The position numbers and the translations under genes are program-made. Shown piece after piece: positions 47,206 to 55,563 of a DNA stretch of 64,000 nt (position 1 is its first letter; every line of letters starts with the position of its first letter). This DNA comes from an uncultured Roseburia sp. (GTDB lineage: Bacteria; Bacillota; Clostridia; Lachnospirales; Lachnospiraceae): assembly GCA_947062675.1 (NCBI GenBank), contig CAMSQM010000007.1:1-64000 (forward strand), written 5' to 3'. The notes below the pieces were generated by a model that saw only the letters and a list, made by a program, of their open reading frames with translations, made no database searches and had not been told where the DNA came from.

Positions 47206-48441
47206 TCAGGTCTCTGCTGTAATAGTTACGATTTCGCGTATGATCTGTACCGCTGTCTCCATTCCTTCCACACTGATATGTTCGTATGGACCGTGGAATC
47301 CATAGCCGCCGGTTCCCAGATTAGGGCAGGGCAGCCCCATAAAGCTGAGTCTTCCACCGTCCGTACCGCCGCGAATGGGTCTTGAGAGAGGTGTGAGGCC
47401 GGCCTTTGTTATCGCTTTCTCGGCTATGGTGACAATATATTTATGTTTTTCGATTACTTCGAGCATATTGGAATAGGAATCGGTAATTCTGAGTGTGACC
47501 GTGCCCTTTCCATATTTGCGGTTCATCTCGATTTCAAGGGCGCGAAGCTTGTCCAGTCTGAGCTCGAAGGACTGTTTATCGTGATCGCGCACGATGTAGG
47601 AGAGGGAAGCGGAGCTTACATTTCCGAAGATGTCTGTCAGGTGAAAAAATCCCTGCCGCCCCTGTGTGTGGGAGGGCGTCTCAGAATGAGGAAGGAGGGA
47701 TTGGATCTCGCAGGCTATCAGCGCGGCGTTGACCATGATGTCTTTTGCCTCTCCGGGATGGACATTGACACCGCGGATAGTAAAATCAGCGCCTGCCGCA
47801 TTAAAGTTCTCATAGGCGATCTCTCCCTCATAGTCACCGTCCAGCGTATAGGCAAACGCTGCCTGAAAGTAGTCGAGATCAAAGAGATCCGCTCCGCATC
47901 CTATCTCCTCATCTGGGGTAAAGCCGACCCAGATATCGCCGTGTGGTTGTCCGGAAGCTATGATTTCCTCCAGTGCGGTCATAATTTCAGCAACTCCGGC
48001 TTTGTCGTCGGCGCCGAGCAGGGTGGTTCCGTCCGTTGTGATCAGGGTGCGGCCCTTTAATGTGGCAAGAGATGGAAAATCGGATACTTTCAGGTAGTCG
48101 CCGCTTCCGGCAAGCAGGATGTCGCCTCCGTCATAATCGGGAATAATCTGTGGCTTCACGGCTTCTCCGTCATAATCGGGGGAGGTGTCCATATGGGAAA
48201 TAAATCCTATGGCTTTTTTGTCCTCGCAGCCTGTGGTGGCGGGAAGCAGCCCGTAAACATAGCAGTGATCTGTCAGTATCACTTTTTTCAGTCCAAGGGC
48301 GTTTAGCTCATCCCTGAGGACCCGGCCAAGTTCAAACTGGCGGTCCGTGGATGGAATTCTGACGGCGCCGTCTGTGGAATGATTATCATCAGAAGTAGTC
48401 CAGTAAGAGACATATTTTAAAAAACGGTCTTTTACATTCAT
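47206..48441 (-). CDS. pepT: Peptidase T (tripeptide aminopeptidase)
   Basis: 411 residues, AGGAGG ahead of ATG. M20B zinc peptidase: GFISHMDTSPD (metal His, catalytic Asp), TLLGADDKAGVAEIM, FTPDEEIGCGAD (catalytic Glu), DGDYEGEIAYENFNA, and the C-terminal GGTDGGRLSFMGLPCPNLGTGG. Cleaves N-terminal residues from tripeptides in the cytoplasm. Single-gene unit. Confidence 0.95.
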   Translation of the reverse strand: MNVKDRFLKYVSYWTTSDDNHSTDGAVRIPSTDRQFELGRVLRDELNALGLKKVILTDHCYVYGLLPATTGCEDKKAIGFISHMDTSPDYDGEAVKPQIIPDYDGGDILLAGSGDYLKVSDFPSLATLKGRTLITTDGTTLLGADDKAGVAEIMTALEEIIASGQPHGDIWVGFTPDEEIGCGADLFDLDYFQAAFAYTLDGDYEGEIAYENFNAAGADFTIRGVNVHPGEAKDIMVNAALIACEIQSLLPHSETPSHTQGRQGFFHLTDIFGNVSSASLSYIVRDHDKQSFELRLDKLRALEIEMNRKYGKGTVTLRITDSYSNMLEVIEKHKYIVTIAEKAITKAGLTPLSRPIRGGTDGGRLSFMGLPCPNLGTGGYGFHGPYEHISVEGMETAVQIIREIVTITAET

Positions 48442-48548
48442 ACAGGAACCTCCTTAATACTGGTAAATTTTCATGTGTGAATTATATCCTGTGGTATTAT
48501 ACCATATTGTACCAGAAAAGAAAAATTAAAAAAAATATAAAAAATATG

Positions 48549-48577
48549 TTGCAATTCTTAAAAAAGTGTTATATAAT
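48549..48577 (+). promoter_or_regulatory. Promoter of tRNA-Lys
   Basis: TTGCAA, 17 bases, TATAAT, ending 38 bases before the tRNA 5' end. Confidence 0.8.
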
Positions 48578-48615
48578 AAGTCTTGTCCTTAAGAAATACA
48601 GGGACAGCAAAAAAA

Positions 48616-48688
48616 GCGCCACTAGCTCAGCTGGAAGAGCACCTGACTCTTAATCAGGGTGTCCAGGGTTCGAGCCCCTGGTGGCGCA
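48616..48688 (+). tRNA. tRNA-Lys (anticodon CUU)
   Basis: 73 nt with a perfect 7-bp acceptor stem GCGCCAC/GTGGCGC, D arm GCTCAGCTGGAAGAGC, anticodon stem CTGA(C)/(G)TCAG-type with loop CTCTTAA giving CUU, and T arm CCAGGGTTCGAGCCCCTGG. CCA is not encoded. Confidence 0.95.
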
Positions 48689-48726
48689 TTCAAAAGTGTT
48701 ATTTACAGAAGATAAATACGCTATAA

Positions 48727-48773
48727 AGTACTAATGATGAAGCAGTCAGGCTCGTTGTTAGTGCTTTTTTTTT
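48727..48773 (+). terminator. Terminator of tRNA-Lys
   Basis: A long stem with several G-T pairs (AGTACTAATGATGA against CTCGTTGTTAGTGCT) followed by nine T. It lies about 40 bases downstream of the tRNA. Confidence 0.75.
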
Positions 48774-48822
48774 GCAGAAAACCGTCTCTGTCATACTTTG
48801 TGTGATAAAGGCGGTTTTCTGC
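48774..48822. other. Hairpin of unknown role between tRNA-Lys and the repeats
   Basis: A perfect 11-bp inverted repeat GCAGAAAACCG/CGGTTTTCTGC with a 27-base interior. It begins directly after the T run of the tRNA terminator and has no T run of its own. Confidence 0.45.
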
Positions 48823-48860
48823 GACTGAGCATGTCCGAAACTAAGAGAATATCTTCTGGA

Positions 48861-49008
48861 GATCAGAAACCTGACTGCTGAGAGAGTATCTGGGAGCGAT
48901 CAGAAACCTGACTGCTGAGAGAGTATCTGGGAGCGATCAGAAAACTGATTGCTGAGAGAGTATCTTCGGGCGATCAGAAAACTGATTGCTGAGAGATCAT
49001 CTCTCAGC
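48861..49008. repeat. 37-bp tandem repeats complementary to the 3' end of trmB
   Basis: Four units start at 48861, 48898, 48935 and 48972, each beginning GATCAGAAA and carrying CTGATTGCTGAGAGA or the variant CTGACTGCTGAGAGA. The last copy pairs with the final codons of the minus-strand trmB gene (AACTGATTGCTGAGAG / CTCTCAGCAATCAGTT, 48979-49016), making a stem of about 16 bp across the trmB stop. No spacers are present, so it is not a CRISPR array. This fills most of the 48823-48996 gap. Confidence 0.85.
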
Positions 49009-49635
49009 AATCAGTTTGCAGATAGGATTACCCATCGAGGAAAATTTTTCTTCATATTCTGTCATAATATTTCCCTCATTCATAGCAGGATCGTGGTGAA
49101 GATCGCGGGTAAAAGCGCGGATTTTCCAGCCACATTCGTTTAGTTCTTCCATGGAAAACATGAAAAGATTCTGATTATCCGTCTTAAATTCGATACAGCC
49201 ATTCCCGGCAAGAATGCGGTCATAACGTGCCAGAAACTGCCGTGATGTAAGTCGTCTTCCGGCATGTCTGTCTTTTGGCCATGGATCAGAAAAGTTCAGA
49301 TAGATTCGTTCTACTTCTCCCGTGGCAAACACGCTGTCAATATCTGACGCGTCCATGCAGAGAAATCTGAGATTGGGCACAGACAGCTGTTCCATCTTCT
49401 GGATTGCGCGATAGAGGACGCTGGAATAGCGTTCGATTCCAATGTAGCTGATCCCGGGATTCAAAACTGCAGAATCCATCAGAAAACGTCCTTTTCCCAT
49501 TCCGATTTCGATGTGAAGCGGTTGTGAGGCAGGAAAAAGGTCCTGCCAGTGTCCCTGATGTTCCTGTGGTTCGCCGATGCAGAAAGCACTGTTTCTGATT
49601 GCTTCGTCGGCGCAGGGAATATTTCGGAGTCTCAT
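48997..49635 (-). CDS. trmB: tRNA (guanine-46-N7)-methyltransferase TrmB
   Basis: 212 residues. SAM-binding LHIEIGMGKGRFLMDSA near 41-57, then YIGIERYSSVL, and the family motif LNFSDPWPKDRHAGRRLT. Makes m7G46 in the tRNA variable loop. The last codons (KLIAER) lie inside an inverted repeat formed with the downstream tandem array. Confidence 0.95.
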   Translation of the reverse strand: MRLRNIPCADEAIRNSAFCIGEPQEHQGHWQDLFPASQPLHIEIGMGKGRFLMDSAVLNPGISYIGIERYSSVLYRAIQKMEQLSVPNLRFLCMDASDIDSVFATGEVERIYLNFSDPWPKDRHAGRRLTSRQFLARYDRILAGNGCIEFKTDNQNLFMFSMEELNECGWKIRAFTRDLHHDPAMNEGNIMTEYEEKFSSMGNPICKLIAER

Positions 49636-49754
49636 GTGAAAAACCTCATTTCATTCTGGCTGCGGACAGCCGGTTAAATTCGAGAATATCATGTTTGTCT
49701 GCAGATTACAAGAGAGTGTTCAGAATTAATTAAGACTTTTGGAAAGAAAAATGG

Positions 49755-49783
49755 TTGCATGTATTTTTTGGGAAGATTATACT
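49755..49783 (+). promoter_or_regulatory. Probable promoter of the D,D-carboxypeptidase gene
   Basis: TTGCAT, 17 bases, TATACT, with the -10 ending 69 bases before ATG 49852. Confidence 0.65.
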
Positions 49784-49851
49784 GATACTAAAATCAGTCT
49801 TTACGATAGTGGTTTCTGAAAACGCCCTGATAAACGGAAATGGAGTGGGAA

Positions 49852-51258
49852 ATGTTTCATAGTAAGAGCTGGAAAAAAATAATATGTGTGTTATTCTGCC
49901 TGTGTGTGCTGATTCCCACGGCGCCTCTGACTGCGGCGGCGTCCGAATACTGGCCGGAGGGCCCTGTGGTCGAGTCGCCGGCGGTGATCCTGATGGAAGT
50001 GTCAACGGGTACAATATTATATGAAAAAGACAGTCTGCAGCTGAATTATCCCGCAAGTATTACAAAAATTATGACGACCCTGCTCGCGCTGGAGAATTCC
50101 GGACTGGGGGATGTTGTGACTTTTTCCGATAATGCGATCGACAAAACGGAAGGTTCGAGTATTTCCAGGGATTACGGCGAACAGATGACGATGGAGCAGT
50201 GTCTCTATGCGGTAATGCTCTCCTCCGCGAACGAATGTGCCTACGCGGTGGCGGAGCATGTGGCCGGATCAGTGGAAGCCTTTGTGGATATGATGAACGC
50301 AAAAGCAGCGGAGCTGGGCTGTGTGAACACCCATTTTTTAAATCCTCACGGACTATTTGATGAGAATCACTACACCTGCGCGTACGATATGGCCCTGATC
50401 GCACGGGCAGCTTACGAAAATGAGACATTTCGGATTATCACGGGGACAGCGCGGTACACAATTCCGCCAACGAATAAACATGATGAAGAGACACCCCTGC
50501 AGAATCACAATGAAATGCTTTATCCGTGGCAGACCTTTAAATACCGGTATGATTACTGTACCGGTGGCAAGACCGGTTATACGATCTCTGCGAGGAGCAC
50601 GCTGGTGACCTATGCGGAAAAAGAAGGGATGACGCTGGTCTGCGTCGTGCTGCGCTCGGAAGCGCCGAATCAGTGGTTCGACAGCCGGACGCTGTTTGAC
50701 TATGGATTTGACAATTTTCAGCTGCTGAATATTGCGGACAACGAGTCGGAATATAAGGCGGCGGAGACGATGGAGACGGGTGCGCTCAATCATTACAGGG
50801 CATTTGTGGATATTGATGAATCTGCAAATATTGTGCTGCCCAAGACGGCTGAGTTTTCCGACGCGGAATCGGTGATTACTTATGATGAGATCAGTCAGGA
50901 TGTCGTGGGGACAATTTCCTATACTTACGCCGGACATGATGTGGGAAAAGCTGATATTGTGAGGACAGGTGCCGGAGTGGAAGGGTATGTGTTTGACAAT
51001 GAACAGACGGACCCGGAACAGACTGCGGATTCCGGCACGGAGACCGTGCAGACTCTGTCAACCGTACAGATCAGGCCGCAGTATGTCCTGTTTCTCGGTG
51101 TTGTATTTGCCATTCTTGCCATCCTGATTTTTTCCATGAAGAAGTTTGCGGACAATTTCTACATCATTCGCCATAACATGGAGGTGCGGCGCAGCAGAAG
51201 AGCACAGTTTAAACAGGTGAAGCCGAGGAAGAGCAGGTGGTGGAGACGTAGGAGATAG
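49852..51258 (+). CDS. D-alanyl-D-alanine carboxypeptidase (DacF-like, PBP5 type)
   Basis: 468 residues from ATG 49852 (GGAG 7 bases ahead; ATG 49840 overlaps that site). Signal peptide (about 1-30, ending AAASEYW), S11 peptidase domain with YPASITKIMT (SxxK), SSANECA (SxN) and GGKTGYT (KTG), then a C-terminal beta domain, a membrane helix at about 405-425 (YVLFLGVVFAILAILIF) and a strongly basic cytoplasmic tail ending WWRRRR. It trims pentapeptide side chains of peptidoglycan. The anchor is a true helix plus 35-residue tail rather than the usual amphipathic helix. Confidence 0.92.
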   Translation: MFHSKSWKKIICVLFCLCVLIPTAPLTAAASEYWPEGPVVESPAVILMEVSTGTILYEKDSLQLNYPASITKIMTTLLALENSGLGDVVTFSDNAIDKTEGSSISRDYGEQMTMEQCLYAVMLSSANECAYAVAEHVAGSVEAFVDMMNAKAAELGCVNTHFLNPHGLFDENHYTCAYDMALIARAAYENETFRIITGTARYTIPPTNKHDEETPLQNHNEMLYPWQTFKYRYDYCTGGKTGYTISARSTLVTYAEKEGMTLVCVVLRSEAPNQWFDSRTLFDYGFDNFQLLNIADNESEYKAAETMETGALNHYRAFVDIDESANIVLPKTAEFSDAESVITYDEISQDVVGTISYTYAGHDVGKADIVRTGAGVEGYVFDNEQTDPEQTADSGTETVQTLSTVQIRPQYVLFLGVVFAILAILIFSMKKFADNFYIIRHNMEVRRSRRAQFKQVKPRKSRWWRRRR

Positions 51259-51268
51259 GAGAAAACAA

Positions 51269-51313
51269 AAAGAAACGACATATAATATACAAAAAGAATG
51301 TCGTTTCTTTTTT
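51269..51313. terminator. Bidirectional terminator between dacF-like and ArgR-like genes
   Basis: A perfect 13-bp stem AAAGAAACGACAT/ATGTCGTTTCTTT with A run before and T run after, between two convergent genes. Confidence 0.9.
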
Positions 51314-51341
51314 AATGGGACATAGTTTTATTTTTCATAAA

Positions 51342-51854
51342 TTATCTGACAATTAAGGCTTCCAGCGTTCCCTTAAGTTCATGGACGTCTCTGGTAAAAA
51401 AGAGAATCCCCTCGGAAACTTCAAGTAGCGTCTCGAATTTGTTTTCAAAGAGCGGGGAATGACGGATCATATGCAGCAGATATGATTTTATGGACGGCCC
51501 GGTCTTTAAGAGCAATGGCTGGCAGTCTTCCATGGTGCAGATGGCAGCGTCTGCTTTCCGGAACAGGTAAGCGAGATCTTTTTCGTGTTCCAGCTGTTCT
51601 GCAGTCTTGTTCGGGATAAAATAGCCCAGGTCATCTTTTGGCATGCTGAGGGCTTTTACGGCGCGCTGTACCTGTTTGGTCAGAGCATCTGATGCGGGAT
51701 AAAGCGACTCAAAATAACTCATAAAGTCCGCTGCCGAGCGGAAATGTCTGTTTTTTCCTTTCTGCAGAAGTTCTGTCATCAGAATCCGCCTGATGATTCC
51801 TTCACAGGTTTCGCGGGATGGATTTTTTCGCAGAGATTCATCCTTCTGATTCAT
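51342..51854 (-). CDS. ArgR-like DNA-binding protein (divergent)
   Basis: 170 residues, no membrane segment. The middle segment (SDALTKQVQRAVKALSMPKDDLGYF, about 55-80) lines up with the recognition helix and wing of the arginine repressor (T..TVSRDIKELGL-K..G-Y). The C-terminal part (LLKTGPSIKSYLLHMIRHSP then VSEGILFFTRDVHELKGTLEAL) matches the ArgR oligomerisation domain layout (KT-PG-A--VA--I ... GDDTILVV-R). The GDD arginine-binding motif is missing. I propose an ArgR relative that no longer senses arginine. Single gene, convergent with dacF, divergent from the AbiEii-like gene. Confidence 0.45.
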   Translation of the reverse strand: MNQKDESLRKNPSRETCEGIIRRILMTELLQKGKNRHFRSAADFMSYFESLYPASDALTKQVQRAVKALSMPKDDLGYFIPNKTAEQLEHEKDLAYLFRKADAAICTMEDCQPLLLKTGPSIKSYLLHMIRHSPLFENKFETLLEVSEGILFFTRDVHELKGTLEALIVR

Positions 51855-51951
51855 GGCGGCTCCTTTCCGTGAATTTCCAGTTGAAAGACAGAAAAAAGTG
51901 TCTTTTTTTCATTATAAGACATATACTGCAAAAAAACAAGATGTGTAAAAA

Positions 51952-51980
51952 TTGACAAAGAAAGACAGATAATCTATATT
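51952..51980 (+). promoter_or_regulatory. Promoter of the AbiEii-like / decarboxylase group
   Basis: TTGACA, 17 bases, TATATT, with the -10 ending 61 bases before ATG 52042. A perfect -35. Confidence 0.75.
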
Positions 51981-52041
51981 AGATATAATGGGAACTGTCC
52001 CGGAAGATGCAGGCGCGGTGGGCGATAGGAGCATGAATTTC

Positions 52042-52956
52042 ATGAAACATTTGACAGATATAGCAGCAATTAAGGAGAAAAGTGAACAACTGGAAATTCC
52101 GCTTCCTAATCTGATGACTGGTTATGTGCTGGAGAGTCTGATGTATCTGATAACGGAATCAGATTTTGGGGAATATCTGTGGCTGAAAAGCGGCAGTGTT
52201 TTCGGAACGGAAAAATATTTTCACCGCAGCTGCGCGCCGGAGCTGGAGTTTGTCAGTCTGACGGAAGACGGGGAGGGGAAAGGCGGGCTGACCAGCCCCG
52301 GAGAGGAATTGTCGGTAAAGACTGGTTATGTGATTCTTGCGTCTGTATTAAAGGAAGAGAAAGTGCCGGGAATCCGGTGGCGCGGAAGGGCTTCCTGTGA
52401 GGATGATATCATAGAACTCGATATTGAGGGTGATTTTGCGGGGATGACGGTGCCGGTACATATCGGAATTACAGAGATGTCCCGCAGGCTGGCGCCGGAA
52501 CCGCTCAGGCGGGAGCTGGAGCCGTTTTTGGAGAATGGAAGAACGGTTTCCTATCTGCAGTACCCTTCCGAGAGTGTTCTGGCAGAGTTTGTGTTTGAGA
52601 TACTCAGGGATACAGAGATGATGCCGCTGATGAGGGCTTATGATATTACGTACCGGATTTTAAGCAGCGAGCCGGTGTACGGGCGCCATATGCGCGATCT
52701 GCTGCTGGAGCTGTGCAGGGAAGAACAGTTTCCACTGGAGCCGGAGCGGGTGGACGAGATCCTCTCCTACCGGGAATATGCTTATATGAAAAAGCGCTGG
52801 GGCAAATATCTGCGCCACCAGAAGAGGAAGAGCCCGTCCTGGGAAGAGATGATGGACAAACTGTCCGCGTTTCTGCCGGATGTCTGGAAGGCGATCTGTA
52901 AAGACGAGCTGTTTTTCGGGGACTGGATGCCGGAGCTGGGCCGGTATCTGGACTGA
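52042..52956 (+). CDS. AbiEii/AbiGii-type nucleotidyltransferase-fold protein, degenerate
   Basis: 304 residues from ATG 52042 (AGGAG 10 bases ahead; ATG 52033 is too close to it). The N-terminal half follows the AbiEii plan: LESLMYLITESDFGEYLWLKSGSVFG (family: L..L..S.Y...FVLKGG..L), then APELEFV where DLDL-type acids are expected (ExE for DxD), and later YPSESVLAEFVFEIL and RAYDITYRIL (family: S.EEILAEK...R.KDLYDL). The C-terminal about 70 residues are basic (KKRWGKYLRHQKRKS). No AbiEi antitoxin lies next to it; the neighbour is an ArgR-like gene on the other strand. It may be a domesticated, inactive toxin relative. Confidence 0.55.
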   Translation: MKHLTDIAAIKEKSEQLEIPLPNLMTGYVLESLMYLITESDFGEYLWLKSGSVFGTEKYFHRSCAPELEFVSLTEDGEGKGGLTSPGEELSVKTGYVILASVLKEEKVPGIRWRGRASCEDDIIELDIEGDFAGMTVPVHIGITEMSRRLAPEPLRRELEPFLENGRTVSYLQYPSESVLAEFVFEILRDTEMMPLMRAYDITYRILSSEPVYGRHMRDLLLELCREEQFPLEPERVDEILSYREYAYMKKRWGKYLRHQKRKSPSWEEMMDKLSAFLPDVWKAICKDELFFGDWMPELGRYLD

Positions 52957-52974
52957 CGCGGGCGAAGGAGGGAT

Positions 52975-54402
52975 ATGCGGTATTTAAAAGATCAGCTGCA
53001 GGATTACCGGGATTCGGGCAGTTATCCGTTTCATATGCCGGGGCACAAACGGCGCGGCATGCATTTTTCAGATCCGGCGGGAGTGGATATCACGGAAATT
53101 GACGGATTTGACAATCTGCACGGAGCTGACGGTGTTTTAAAAGAAGCACAGGATCGCTCCGCGGCGCTTTACGGATCGGACCGCTGTTTTTATCTGGTCA
53201 ACGGAAGTACCTGCGGTCTTCTGGCCGCAGTCTGCGCCGCAGTTAAAAAGCGCGGAAAACTGCTTCTTGCGAGAAACTGTCACAGGGCTGTTTATCACGC
53301 TGTTTTTCTCAGTGAGCTGACGGCGGTATATGTTTCTCCTGTGATTACCGGAAATGATCTTCAGGGGCAGATTACGCCTGAACAGGTGTCCCGCGTGCTG
53401 AAAAGTGAGCCTGATATCGCGGCGGTGATTGTCACATCCCCGACATATGAGGGGATTGTCTCCGATGTTGCGGGGATTGCCGCGGCAGTCCATGAACATG
53501 GAATCCCGCTGATTGTGGACGAGGCGCACGGCGCACATTTCGGATTCGGGGGAGGATTTCCGGAAAATGCGGTGCGGCTCGGCGCGGATGCCGTGGTTAT
53601 GAGCCTGCACAAAACGCTGCCGTCTTTTACACAGACAGCGCTTCTGCACTTAAACGGGGAGAGAATTGACGCGGAGCGTGTGGAGATGTATCTGTCGGTT
53701 TTTGAGACGAGTTCTCCCTCATACCTGTTTCTGGCGGGGATGGATGAGTGTGTCCGGCTGATCCGGGAGCGTGGAGAGGAATTGTTTTCCCGTTACAGGG
53801 GAATGCTTGACGATTTTTATGAGAGTGCTGCGCGTTTGAGGAATCTGCATGTGATGACGCGCGCAGATCTGCGGGAGGAAGAAGCTTTTGACTGGGATGA
53901 CGGAAAGATTATAATTTTTTCCGGCGAAGCCGGCATATCGGGAGGAGAGCTGTATCAGCGGCTGCGCGCGCAATATGGTCTGCAGATGGAGATGGCGTCG
54001 GGGAATTATGTGCTCGGCATGACGAGTATTATGGATGAGCCGGAGGGATTCCGGCGTCTTGTGCAGGCACTTTCTGAGATCGATTCCGGCGCGGCCGGGG
54101 GCGATGGCAAAAGCGGAGCGGTTACAGGGTTTACTGCCCGCATGTATCAGGAAAATCCGCGGGAAATGGATATATTTCAGGCGCTGGAAGCCCCCTGCGC
54201 GAACGTGCCGTTTTCGGAGGCGTGCGGCCGGATTTCAGCAGGTTTTGTTTTTCTCTATCCTCCGGGGATTCCGGTTCTGGTTCCGGGAGAGGAGATCGGC
54301 AGCTCATTTGTGGAGAGAATCTGTGAGTGCCACAGACAGGGTCTTCGTGTGGAGGGAACTGTGGATTTTATTTCCGGGCGGATAAAGATTGTATATTTCT
54401 AA
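52975..54402 (+). CDS. Orn/Lys/Arg decarboxylase-family PLP enzyme
   Basis: 475 residues, 18 bases after the previous gene. Begins YPFHMPGHKRRG, the family signature; PLP region LIVDEAHGAHFGF and Schiff-base Lys in SLHKTLPSFTQTALL; C-terminal domain with FLYPPGIPVLVPGE. This is the short YaaO/SpeA-like form without the receiver-like wing domain. It decarboxylates arginine, lysine or ornithine to a polyamine precursor; which one cannot be told. It starts the conserved yaaO-tmk-yaaR-holB-type cluster. Confidence 0.92.
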   Translation: MRYLKDQLQDYRDSGSYPFHMPGHKRRGMHFSDPAGVDITEIDGFDNLHGADGVLKEAQDRSAALYGSDRCFYLVNGSTCGLLAAVCAAVKKRGKLLLARNCHRAVYHAVFLSELTAVYVSPVITGNDLQGQITPEQVSRVLKSEPDIAAVIVTSPTYEGIVSDVAGIAAAVHEHGIPLIVDEAHGAHFGFGGGFPENAVRLGADAVVMSLHKTLPSFTQTALLHLNGERIDAERVEMYLSVFETSSPSYLFLAGMDECVRLIRERGEELFSRYRGMLDDFYESAARLRNLHVMTRADLREEEAFDWDDGKIIIFSGEAGISGGELYQRLRAQYGLQMEMASGNYVLGMTSIMDEPEGFRRLVQALSEIDSGAAGGDGKSGAVTGFTARMYQENPREMDIFQALEAPCANVPFSEACGRISAGFVFLYPPGIPVLVPGEEIGSSFVERICECHRQGLRVEGTVDFISGRIKIVYF

Positions 54403-54431
54403 AGTCTATATTATACTAGAAAGCAGAACAA

Positions 54432-55055
54432 ATGGGAAAAATCTACTGTATCATGGGAAAGAGCGCGTCGGGAAAAGATACGGTGTTCCGGCGTCTGCTC
54501 GCGGATCCGGAGTATGAATTTGCGACGATTGTTCCGTATACGACGCGCCCGATGAGGGCTGGGGAGAGCGACGGCGTTGAATACTATTTCTGCAGTGAAC
54601 GGCGTCTTGAGGAGTTTATTGCGTCTGGAAAAGTGATTGAGCAGCGCGCCTATGACACGGTGTACGGCGTGTGGAAATATTTTACCGTGGATGATCATCA
54701 GATCGATCTGAACCGCCGGAATTATCTGATCATCGGCACACCGGAGTCTTACTGCCGGATCAGAAATTACTTCGGAAAAGAAAATGTGCTTCCGATATAT
54801 ATAGAAGTAGAAGATGGTCTGCGGCTTTTCAGAGCGCTTGAGAGGGAGCGGCGCGAACAGGTGCCCGGATATGAGGAAATGTGCCGGCGGTTCCTTTCGG
54901 ACGCGCAGGATTTTTCCGGGGAAAAGCTTGCGGAGGCGGGAATCACAGAGCGGTTTGAGAATCTGGAACTGGAGAGAACGCTGGCAGAGATCCGGAACTA
55001 TATCCGGTCGAAAGAGGCGGAGGAAGTCCAAAGCGGGGAGCGGGCTGATCCATGA
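54432..55055 (+). CDS. Guanylate-kinase-like protein
   Basis: 207 residues. P-loop MGKSASGKDTVFRRLL (family GPSGSGKST), GMP-binding VPYTTRPMRAGESDGVEYYF, and YDTVYGVWKYF. The lid and C-terminal part diverge from housekeeping Gmk, and the protein lies where Bacillus-type clusters carry tmk. It may be a nucleoside monophosphate kinase with altered specificity. Weak ribosome site ahead of ATG. Confidence 0.75.
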   Translation: MGKIYCIMGKSASGKDTVFRRLLADPEYEFATIVPYTTRPMRAGESDGVEYYFCSERRLEEFIASGKVIEQRAYDTVYGVWKYFTVDDHQIDLNRRNYLIIGTPESYCRIRNYFGKENVLPIYIEVEDGLRLFRALERERREQVPGYEEMCRRFLSDAQDFSGEKLAEAGITERFENLELERTLAEIRNYIRSKEAEEVQSGERADP

Positions 55056-55112
55056 CAGATCGGACAGTATGAGAGAACAGGCCGGGAATAGAAGCAGAAA
55101 GAGGGGGATGGC

Positions 55113-55553
55113 ATGGATATCAGGGTGGACAGCGCGCAGCAGGTGACGCAGGTACCGGATACCGGGCAGGTGGAAAAAGGGGACGGTTCGTTTAAATTTA
55201 CGCTTGCGAGCGCCATAACTGATGCGGATCTTCAGGCAAAAATTGATGCGCTGCTGTCGGATATCACCGCGCAGGGCAATCGTCTGGCGGAACACATGGA
55301 TATCCGTGATATGAAGAAGTACCGGGGACTGATCCGGGAATTTATGAATGAAGTAGTGTTCCGTTCACATAAGTTTTCCAGAGAGAATTTTCTGGACCGG
55401 AGGGGGCGTCACCGTGTCTACGGGCTTATAAAGCTGATTGACGCCAATCTGGATGAGCTGGCACAGGAGCTGGTAAAGGACGAGAAAGATCACATTTCAA
55501 TTCTGGGCGTGATCGGGGAGATCCGGGGACTGCTGTTGGATATTTTAACCTAG
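55113..55553 (+). CDS. YaaR family protein (DUF327)
   Basis: 146 residues, GGGGG ahead of ATG. Fits YaaR in length and in the conserved [23 protein letters not shown] and the C-terminal helical part ending [16 protein letters not shown]. Role unknown; conserved between the nucleotide kinase gene and holB in Firmicutes. Confidence 0.85.
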   Translation: MDIRVDSAQQVTQVPDTGQVEKGDGSFKFTLASAITDADLQAKIDALLSDITAQGNRLAEHMDIRDMKKYRGLIREFMNEVVFRSHKFSRENFLDRRGRHRVYGLIKLIDANLDELAQELVKDEKDHISILGVIGEIRGLLLDILT

Positions 55554-55563
55554 GAGGACAGCT

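Noticed and set aside
48774-48822. Second terminator after tRNA-Lys
   Set aside because: A good hairpin, but no T run on either strand; kept only as a hairpin of unknown role.
48861-49008. Possible CRISPR array
   Set aside because: The 37-bp units are directly adjacent with no spacers, and no cas genes are present.
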